Source: a virus
IMG/VR virus record: IMGVR_UViG_3300050343_000162
Location: 1 to 62,950 of that record
Length of the DNA: 62,950 bases
Reading direction: 5' to 3' (one strand)
Part shown: positions 37,522 to 45,800 of the stretch, one piece after another
Position numbering within the stretch: the first letter of the stretch is position 1
Layout of the letters: each line of letters begins with the position of its first letter
Position numbers and translations under genes: made by a program
Notes under the pieces: generated by a model
What the model saw: the letters and a program-made list of their open reading frames with translations, nothing else
The model's database searches: none
Told to the model about the DNA's origin: nothing

Positions 37522-40113
37522 ATGAGTTGTAAAGAATCTAAAATAATATGTCCAATAGGGGCAACAGGAGGAGAGTGTACATTTGATATTTTATGTTGTG
37601 GTGATTTAGAAGACCAGTATTCATCCCATACTATAAGCGCTGGTGTACAAAAAACAGTTTGTGTACAAGACAGTGATTTAGAACCTGTAATTGTTACATC
37701 TATATCAGGTAGTAGAACGAACTCATCAGTAGTTTGTAGTTCTTTTTGTGGAGAATTAAATCCTGCTCCAAGCCCAAGCCCTTCACCTGCTCCAAGCCCA
37801 AGCCCTTCACCAACACCTACTCCAACTTCAGGATGTCAATGTTATCAATTGTTATATGAAGATGCTGGAACAGCAACTATAAATTACACAGCGTGTGGTG
37901 GTGGAGCAACAAGTATAGTAATAAATCCTTTAACGTTATATTATATATGTTCTACAACAACTCCTACTACTAGTGACCCGGCTGTAACAATATCAGCGTT
38001 TGGCAGTCCAGGCGGGTGTACAACAAATACAGATTGTGACCCAAATCCTCCGACTCCAACACCAGTACCGACGCCTACGCCGACACCAGGGCCAACACCA
38101 ACACCCGTGCCAGCCCCTACTCCGACACCTACGCCTCTTCCGACACCCACACCTGTGCCAACTGGTGTTCAGTGTTATGAATGGACATTGGTATGTCCAA
38201 GTGGCTCCATAGGTTGTTCTTATGAATTTATAGATTGTAATGCAGTAACACAAACAGGAACTCTTGCTCCTGACACAGATATAGATGCGTGTGTTTTATT
38301 CCCAAACACACCTCAAGTAACAAATGGAACAGCTATAGAAACAGGAGTGGCTTGTCAAGCCCCTAGCCCTAGCCCTAGCCCTAGCCCTGGTCCTGCTCCA
38401 ACACCTACACCTAGCCCTACTCCAACTCCTTCATCTGGATGTACCGAATGGACTTTATTATGTCCGAGTGGCGCTTCTAGTTGTACTTATTATTATAGGG
38501 ACTGTGATAACGTAGTACAAACTGGTACTATGTCACCAGATTTTGATTTTGATGCTTGTGTTTTAGCGGGCAACATACCTACTGTGCAAAACGGAAGCAC
38601 GTTTAACACAAATCAACCTTGTGATCCAACGCCAAGTCCTGCACCCTCACCAGTTTATGAATATAAAGAATACAGTAAGTGTAACGACAGCAGTACAGTT
38701 CAAGTATTTTATGGACCTAGTGGATATAATTTTCCTTCAGTAGTGGTTTACAATGAAAGTTGTTATGAAAATCCACAGCCCACTGGAACTTCTACAGGAG
38801 CTAACATTTTAGGACTCCCAACATATTCTAATTGTACAGATTGTTTGGATGTAAATCCAGACCCTAACTTTTGTTTAGGGTTAACCAATACAGTATTAAT
38901 TGTTAATAGAGGTTCAGGTAATGAATATGAATTTAATGGGCAAGATGGTAACCCATACGGAACATCAACAGGAACATACACGCTATTATCTGTTCCATCT
39001 GCACACCCTATTGCTATATTAAATAATGGTAAAGAGTCTTTAATTTCATACACAGGAACTACTAGCGCAGGTACAGGGACAGCTCCAGATGGAAACACAT
39101 ACACATATTATATCGGTGACGTTACATTGACGGTAACCGGAGATTACCAGACAGTAAGTTATGCTTGTTTATATCACGGATATATGGGTGGTCAAGACAA
39201 CTTAGGATTTAATTCTACAGTTTGTAGTGTGCCGCCAGCGCCTAGTCCATCGCCTGGACCAAGCCCTACACCGACACCCTCAAGCGTAGTTCCTCCTATA
39301 CCATCGCCTGTAGATACGGAGTACACTTTAACATATAGTCAAACGTCTAAAGGGTGGCCTTCTTTTTATTCTTATATACCAAATTTTATGCTTGGTATGA
39401 ATCAGTATTTTTATTCATTTGATGCAGGAAATCTTTATCAACATAATGTAAATGGAAGTAGAAATAATTTTTATGGACAGCAATATAGTTCTCAAATAAC
39501 GACGGTGTTTAATCAAAACCCGCTTGAGAATAAAATATTTAAAACTATCAATTTAGAATCAGATCAGGCGTGGCAAGCGAATTTAGAAACAGATATACAA
39601 CAAAACGGATTTATTGAAAGCACTTGGTTTAAAGAAAAAGAAGGTGCTTATTTTGCATTCCTAAGACAAAACGGAGAAGTGCCAGCGCTTCCAGGACAAT
39701 ACGCAATGAGGTCAGCTAACGGAATAGGAAAATCAGTAAGTTATACAACTGTCGGCAGCACCACAACTTTAAATTTTTCTACTAACCCTGTTGTTGAAAT
39801 TGGAAACATTGTAAGTATTGGAGATTATTTATATTTTTCCCTACCAAGCTATACTAGTATAAGTTTAGCTGGAAAGATAACAAATATTAATATTAATATA
39901 CGTACAGGCATAAACCAGATATCAATAGATACAAGTATATCTGGTGCTATACCGATAACTATTCAAGATGCGTTTATACTTTATATTAAAAGTTCTGTTG
40001 CAGAATCCCACGGTTTACTTGGTCACTATTGTATATTTACTTTAATAAATGATAGCACTAAATCCACCGAACTCTTTGCAGTTGAATCCGAAGTAATGAA
40101 AAGCTATCCGTAA
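37522..40113 (+). CDS. Cys-rich Ser/Thr-Pro-linked tail protein
   Basis: An 863-aa open frame. The Cys-rich N-terminus (MSCKESKIICPIGATGGECT) leads to tracts PAPSPSPSPAPSPSPSPTP (near 37765), [17 protein letters not shown] (near 38060), more near 38360, 38635 and 39235, alternating with two six-Cys repeats (38172-38355 and 38438-38620, CxEWTLxCPSG) and a YSNCTDC domain. The last 270 aa are different: YSQTSKGWPSFYSYIPNFML, MNQYFYSFDAGNLYQHNV, SRNNFYGQQYSSQI and a beta-rich end. That part resembles the C-terminal portion of podoviral muzzle/stabilisation proteins, so this gene and the 27476 gene may be two pieces of one ancestral gene. Likely surface exposed and possibly glycosylated. Confidence 0.7.
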   Translation: MSCKESKIICPIGATGGECTFDILCCGDLEDQYSSHTISAGVQKTVCVQDSDLEPVIVTSISGSRTNSSVVCSSFCGELNPAPSPSPSPAPSPSPSPTPTPTSGCQCYQLLYEDAGTATINYTACGGGATSIVINPLTLYYICSTTTPTTSDPAVTISAFGSPGGCTTNTDCDPNPPTPTPVPTPTPTPGPTPTPVPAPTPTPTPLPTPTPVPTGVQCYEWTLVCPSGSIGCSYEFIDCNAVTQTGTLAPDTDIDACVLFPNTPQVTNGTAIETGVACQAPSPSPSPSPGPAPTPTPSPTPTPSSGCTEWTLLCPSGASSCTYYYRDCDNVVQTGTMSPDFDFDACVLAGNIPTVQNGSTFNTNQPCDPTPSPAPSPVYEYKEYSKCNDSSTVQVFYGPSGYNFPSVVVYNESCYENPQPTGTSTGANILGLPTYSNCTDCLDVNPDPNFCLGLTNTVLIVNRGSGNEYEFNGQDGNPYGTSTGTYTLLSVPSAHPIAILNNGKESLISYTGTTSAGTGTAPDGNTYTYYIGDVTLTVTGDYQTVSYACLYHGYMGGQDNLGFNSTVCSVPPAPSPSPGPSPTPTPSSVVPPIPSPVDTEYTLTYSQTSKGWPSFYSYIPNFMLGMNQYFYSFDAGNLYQHNVNGSRNNFYGQQYSSQITTVFNQNPLENKIFKTINLESDQAWQANLETDIQQNGFIESTWFKEKEGAYFAFLRQNGEVPALPGQYAMRSANGIGKSVSYTTVGSTTTLNFSTNPVVEIGNIVSIGDYLYFSLPSYTSISLAGKITNININIRTGINQISIDTSISGAIPITIQDAFILYIKSSVAESHGLLGHYCIFTLINDSTKSTELFAVESEVMKSYP

Positions 40114-40120
40114 AAATTAG

Positions 40121-40128
40121 TATCTTTA
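40121..40128 (+). promoter_or_regulatory. Possible promoter box (TATCTTTA)
   Basis: TATCTTTA, one base from consensus, lies 7 bases before the ATG at 40136, so the leader would be only a few bases long. Confidence 0.5.
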
Positions 40129-40135
40129 CACTAGT

Positions 40136-40543
40136 ATGGACTTTAGTATAAGAAAATTAAAGACATCTGATTATGATGAGTTATTGGTAGGGTGGTGGAA
40201 AGATTGGGGGTGGAAACCTCCAGAAAGAGAAGTATTGCCAGATAATGCTAAATCAGGGTTAATAATTTTTGATAAAACTAAACCTATATGCGCTGGTTTT
40301 ATTTATTTAACTAACTCCAAGGTTGCGTTAATTGAATGGGTAATATCAGATAAAAAATATAATGATAAAAGAAAAAAAGTAAAAGCTTTAAATTTATTAA
40401 TAGACGCATTAATATTAACTTGCAGCATATTAAAGATTAAATATATAAAAGCTGATAATGAAAGTAAAAGTTTAACAAAAGCTTTTATAAAAAAAGGTTT
40501 TGAAAAAGGAGATATAGTTACACATCTAATAAAAAAAATATAA
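40136..40543 (+). CDS. GNAT-family acetyltransferase-like protein
   Basis: A 135-aa protein with the GNAT order: N-terminal MDFSIRKLKTSDYDELLVGW, a beta strand KPICAGFIYLTNSKVALIEW that matches beta 4 and the hydrophobic run before the acetyl-CoA loop, KALNLLIDALILTC, and a closing AFIKKGFEKGDIVTHLIKKI (the xGF motif). The canonical Q/RxxGxG/A loop is degenerate. Such genes often sit among virion genes of marine phages; targets are unknown. Possibly another modifier of virion proteins or sugars. Confidence 0.6.
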   Translation: MDFSIRKLKTSDYDELLVGWWKDWGWKPPEREVLPDNAKSGLIIFDKTKPICAGFIYLTNSKVALIEWVISDKKYNDKRKKVKALNLLIDALILTCSILKIKYIKADNESKSLTKAFIKKGFEKGDIVTHLIKKI

Positions 40544-40544
40544 T

Positions 40545-41207
40545 ATGGGAGCAGGATTCGGAAACATAGCAGATACAGCAACTAAAGCCACTGGCGCAGC
40601 GGGAGGTGGTGGATTCTTAGGTAGTTTAGGTGGAGCTTTAGGTAAAATAGCTGGGCCATTAGGGTTGGTTACAGGTATTGCTGGTTCAATAATGAGTTTT
40701 AGTCAAGCAAAAAAACAAAGAGAAATGCAACAAGAAGCTCAACGTGAAGCTGATAAAGCATTTAAAGAAGCTCAAGACAAATTAGAAGTTAATTATTTAG
40801 AAGGTCTCTCAATAGCTAAAGAACCTTATGAATTAGAAAGAGAAGCCTTACTTCAAGCTGGAGCTTCAGCCTTACAAGCTGGAGTAGAAGGAGAAACTAG
40901 AGGGGCGGCTGCAGTAGCAGGGCAAGCCTTGATGGCTCAGCAAGCAGGGGCAGCAGGACAAAGAGCGGCAATGTCTAGAGAAATGCAACAACTACAGCAG
41001 TTAGCCGCACAAGAAGAGTCAAGGCTACAAGGCGCAAGAGTTGAATTAGATTTAGGAAAAGCTAAAGGATATCAAGCGCAGTTAGCTGATTTAAGAGCTA
41101 GTGAGGCAGCATCAAGATTACAGGGGGTGCAAGGAATTGCTCAAACATCTGGTGATTTATTTAAAGCATTTACTCCTTTATATAATCCTAACGAACAAGA
41201 TTCATAG
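40545..41207 (+). CDS. Internal virion protein, gp14-like
   Basis: A 220-aa protein. A glycine-rich hydrophobic stretch at the N-terminus (GGGGFLGSLGGALGKIAG, then LGLVTGIAGSIMSF) precedes long Ala/Gln/Glu coiled coil (AKKQREMQQEAQREADKAFK). A small membrane-active segment followed by a helical body fits T7 gp14 and other podovirus ejection proteins, which enter the cell envelope ahead of DNA. First of three consecutive core-type genes. Confidence 0.7.
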   Translation: MGAGFGNIADTATKATGAAGGGGFLGSLGGALGKIAGPLGLVTGIAGSIMSFSQAKKQREMQQEAQREADKAFKEAQDKLEVNYLEGLSIAKEPYELEREALLQAGASALQAGVEGETRGAAAVAGQALMAQQAGAAGQRAAMSREMQQLQQLAAQEESRLQGARVELDLGKAKGYQAQLADLRASEAASRLQGVQGIAQTSGDLFKAFTPLYNPNEQDS

Positions 41208-41210
41208 ATT

Positions 41211-42848
41211 ATGGCATACGGATACGTAAGAGATAAAGAACCGCTAGGTATAAACTGGGCAGAGATATCAAAAAATTTTAATGATAGACTAGCTGCTGAT
41301 GAGGCAGAGAGACAGGGTAAAAGAGATGACATACAAAAACAGTATGATGAGTTATCTCAAGAGCTTATAGATAAACCTACTGGGGCTGATATAGATTTAA
41401 ATAGCGCTATATCATCTTTTTCTACACAAGCTTCACAAGCTTCATTAGATGCATTAAACAGACTTAAAAGAGGGGAAATATCAGAGCAAGAATATTACAA
41501 TCGTAGAGCTAATCTTAAAAGTAGTACAAGTAATTTATTTTTGTATGCTAATAATTTTAATAGTCAATTAGAGGAAAATTTAAAATTAATACAGTCGCAA
41601 GACCCAGACAACCAAGGTTCAGGTAGGATGGCTTTTCAAATGGCTTTGGCTCAAGACATGTTAAATTTTAAAAATACCGTAGCTATAATAGATCCAGCAA
41701 CTGATGAGGTGATGTTGGTTAAAACAGATGAAGAAGGAAATCCAACTAATGAAGTGGTGAGTGTTTCACAGTTAGGAAATCTTTCAAGTCAAAAAGAAAA
41801 TTCATATAACTATAAAGGTAGGATAGCTAGAGCTTTAGAAAATAGAGGAGTGGCAAAATACACCAAGGATGGTAAAGTGATAACAACAATACAAGGAGTG
41901 GATATAAAGCCTGGGACTGCTACAGCAACAATAGATAAATTAGCGGAATCATTTGTAGGAGATGAGTCACAAATTCTAAGTATATTATATCAAAATGGCT
42001 ATCAATATACTCAAGATGAAAGTTTAAAAGGAAAAGATAAGTACATATATTATGATATAAAAAATGGTACTTACGATTATGATAAAGATAAAGCTGTTGA
42101 TTTTGTAAAAGAAGATATAAATAATTCTATACCGGTAGAAGTAAAAGATGAATTAACTACTTTTCAGAAAGCAAATTTAGAAAATCAAAAATTAAACAGA
42201 GAAGAATCAATTAGACAATTTAATATTAAAATTGCGTTAGATAGAGAAAGACTGGGTATAGAAAGTGGAAATCAAGAAGGAGTTAATTCACCATTAAATA
42301 TAATTCAAACTACTGACGGAAGACAGATTGCTGGAAATAATTATATAAGAACAATTTCTGAAAATAATTTTAAAAATTTTAAAAATAAAAAAGATGTATC
42401 TATTAATTTATCAGAAGTATTAAAAGAGGCAGATATTCCAGGTGTCACTATTACATATACAGAAGGAGGTCAAGATGTTTCGCCTATAACTGACTTAGTT
42501 AAATCACAAGGAGGGCTTACAAATGTCCCAATGGGTCACTTTGTAACTGGTTCAAGCAGTAATCCTACCATTAGAACACTGGAAACAATAGATATATTTG
42601 TTCCTGAAATAATGGATCAACCAATTAGAATTCCTATAACCGAAACAATTAGCGAGGATATTGAAAGAGTTTTTACTGTAATTGAATTAAGAAAAAAAGG
42701 AGGCGATAAAATCATTGGAAACGAAATAAACTTTATACCTTTTAATGAGTACTATAACCCTATATCAAGACAAGAAGAGGTAGTAGAAGAGGTTGAAAAC
42801 GAATCGGTAAATAATAGTAATAGAGCAACTGGTTTTAATCCTGATTAA
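41211..42848 (+). CDS. Internal virion/core protein, 545 aa
   Basis: Starts MAYGYVRDKEPLGINWAEIS. Mostly Asn/Lys/Glu/Gln-rich helical sequence, with a mixed segment TENNFKNFKNKKDV-like region and an acidic C-terminus. No enzyme motif seen. It lies between a gp14-like gene and the giant 1,967-aa gene, matching the order of T7 gp14-gp15-gp16. A role in the ejection channel inside the head is inferred from order and size. Confidence 0.6.
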   Translation: MAYGYVRDKEPLGINWAEISKNFNDRLAADEAERQGKRDDIQKQYDELSQELIDKPTGADIDLNSAISSFSTQASQASLDALNRLKRGEISEQEYYNRRANLKSSTSNLFLYANNFNSQLEENLKLIQSQDPDNQGSGRMAFQMALAQDMLNFKNTVAIIDPATDEVMLVKTDEEGNPTNEVVSVSQLGNLSSQKENSYNYKGRIARALENRGVAKYTKDGKVITTIQGVDIKPGTATATIDKLAESFVGDESQILSILYQNGYQYTQDESLKGKDKYIYYDIKNGTYDYDKDKAVDFVKEDINNSIPVEVKDELTTFQKANLENQKLNREESIRQFNIKIALDRERLGIESGNQEGVNSPLNIIQTTDGRQIAGNNYIRTISENNFKNFKNKKDVSINLSEVLKEADIPGVTITYTEGGQDVSPITDLVKSQGGLTNVPMGHFVTGSSSNPTIRTLETIDIFVPEIMDQPIRIPITETISEDIERVFTVIELRKKGGDKIIGNEINFIPFNEYYNPISRQEEVVEEVENESVNNSNRATGFNPD

Positions 42849-42850
42849 AA

Positions 42851-45800
42851 ATGAACGAAGCATTAGAAACAGCGTATACGTTTTTTACAGAACAAGGTTA
42901 CAATGGGAGCATTGAAGAGTTTGTTAAATTAATAAATACCAATACTGACGCATTAGATTTATCGTACACGCTATTTACAGAAGAAGGTTACGCTGGTTCA
43001 CTCGATGATTTTTCAGGATTGATGGGTGTAAAAAAAAAAGTCGAACCCGATATGGTTTCACCATTGGAAACTGGCACTTCTCAGCCCAGCGCATTATCAC
43101 GAAACCAACGTCTTAACGTAGGAGCTGGACCTGAAAAAGATACAGCAATAGAAAGAGCTTTTGGTAAAAACGAAGTCACAGATTTTTTTGGAGATATATA
43201 TAGAGCTTGGAAAACAGGAGCTGGACAAGGGGCAACTGTTGATGATGCTATAAAAGTATTTGCTTCAGGTTCAAATGTCTCAGATAAAAACCTACAACAA
43301 TATATAAACGCAGTTGAAAACATGGAGTCCTTTGCACCCTCAGAAGAGATGCAAGATTTTAGTAGAATATACGAAGCGGAAGGAAAAGGAATTAAAGGTT
43401 TTATAAAAGGTATTGCTAAAAATCCTACAGCAGCTATACAGGTAGCTACCTCTTCCCTCAGAGCTATGTTAAACCCAGCCTCTATTGGAGCGGGAGCGGC
43501 AGGAGCAGGAGCGGGAGCATTAGCTGGCCCAGCAGGTGTAGGTGCAGGAGCAATACTTGGAATGACGGGAGCTCTTGAAACAGGCTTATCTTTTACTGAG
43601 TTTTTAAAAGAAGAATTAAATGAAAAAAGTTTAGATTTTACAGACGACAATATTAGAACCATACTAGAAGATGATGAGGCTATGGGTAATATTACTAGAA
43701 GATCATTAGCAAGAGGTGCTACTATATCAACAATAAGCGCACTAACAGGTGGTTTAGCAGCTGGAGTTGGAGCTAATGTAGGTAGAAATGTAGCCCTAAA
43801 ATTAGGAACGCAAGCAGGAAGAGCTGCATCAGGAGTAGCAGGTCTTGGAGTACAAGCAGTAGGAGGTGGAGCAGGAGAAGCCATCGGTAGAGCGGCGGCA
43901 GGCCAAGAAATGGATGTAGCAGAGATTGGTTTTGAAGCTATTGGAGAAATAGCAAGTCCATCTTTAATAGGTACTGTAACAGCTGTAGCTAAAGTTCCTA
44001 AATACAAAGTAAATACCGAAGAGGTTTCCGAGGACTTTGTAAAAGATATAATTGGTAAATCTAAAAATTATTTAGAATTAGATAATATAGATATAGAAAT
44101 TATAGACAATCCTGTATTAGAAGCAGAGGTACAAAAAAGAAAAAAGGAGTTATTAGATATTGAAAATTATAAAAAAGGAATGAGTCCACAACAGCTAGCT
44201 AATGCTACTGAAGAGGATATATTAGAATTAGTATCTTTACAAAATGAATTAACTAAGTATAACGAGAGCGGAAATGAAGCTGGAAAAGATAATGCAGCAA
44301 ATAAAAAAGCTCAAATAATAAATAAATTAAATGCCCTTCAAGAGCCAAGCACAGAGAAAGTGGATGTACAAGAACCTGCCGCAGATAGCGAAACAGTGGG
44401 AGAGGGAGACGCCCAACAACAGCAGCCTGCCACAGAGGCTCCATCCGAGCAAGCCGAAACCCCAGCGCAACCAGCCGAAGAGGTCGAGACTGAGGTTGAG
44501 GCTGAGGAGAGCGAGGTAGTAGAGGAAACCTATACACTACCAGAAGATCCGAGAAAAGCCAAGAAAGATTTTCAAATTATAGACAACAGAGATGGCTCTA
44601 TAATAGAATTAGATGAAGATGGAAGTAATAAGTGGATTCTTAGAAATATTAAAACAGATTTTATAGGAACCTCTACTACTAAAACTGAGGCTCAACAATT
44701 TTTAAATAATACAGTAAACAGGGAGGGAATGACTATGGATTACGGAGAAGGTGAACCTGTACTTGAAGAGTTTAGAACTCAGGTAGAAGAAGAGGTTGTT
44801 GAGGAAGTAGCTCCAGCTACAAATAAAATAGGAAACTTTGATGTAGTAATAAAAGACAATAAGATTGTTAGTATTACTAAGGATGGAAAGAAACCATCTG
44901 CAAGATCTTTATCTAGAGTACAGAAAAAAATATTAGACCAAGGGTTAATTAATGTAGAAGAGGGAGAATCAGTAGTTTTTGAAGGAGGTGAGGAAGTAGA
45001 TTTTTCAACTGAAGTTTCTATTAAAAGTAATAATCCCAAAGAAGTAGCTCAGCAATTTGAAAGAGTTCAGGAAAAAATAAAAGAACAAAAGCAAACAAGC
45101 TCCGATATATCATTAAATCCTTTAGGTGTATTATTTTCAATAAAATTTACTCCCGAATCTTATGAATTTGTAACAGGTAAAAAATTAATAAATACTTCTC
45201 CTGAGTTTAGAAAAACTTGGATTGCAAAAAAAGATAAAGGCGGAGTCAGTTTAGAAGACGGATGGGCAGAAACTTTTATTGATAATAATTTACCTATTCC
45301 GGACTTAGTCGAAGTTACAGATTTTATAAATGAATTTCAAACAAAAGCTCAATTTAATAGATCGTTAGAGGTTTTTACGCCTAACCTACTAACAGATTTA
45401 AAAAATAGATTTGAAGAATTAACAGGACTAAACGCTTCTCCAACAAACATTCAAAGAGTTATTGACGCATCACCAGAGACAACTCAAAGAATTGCAGAAG
45501 AGGAGGCGGTGGATGTAAATGTAAAAGAAGAAAAACAAAAAGAACAGGCGCAGAAAAAACTAACTAAAAAAGAAATAAGTGAGGCTAAAAAAGAAGCGGT
45601 TGAAAAAGAAAGAAAGAAAACCATTGATAACAGAAATAGAAAAAATGCGTTAGGTAATATTAAAAAAGGTAAGCTGGGTACAGAGGAGACAACAGTGGTT
45701 CTTAAAAATATATTTACAATTCAACCTAAAATAATAAGAGCTGCAATTAAAGAAGGGGTTTTACCTGCGGAAATATTAACTAGGTATAATGAGCTAGCAA

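Noticed and set aside
43081-44007. Long minus-strand open frame opposite the giant virion gene
   Set aside because: It mirrors the Gly/Ala-rich codons of the plus-strand gene, has a Pro/Ala-rich low-complexity product and no promoter or leader. A shadow frame.
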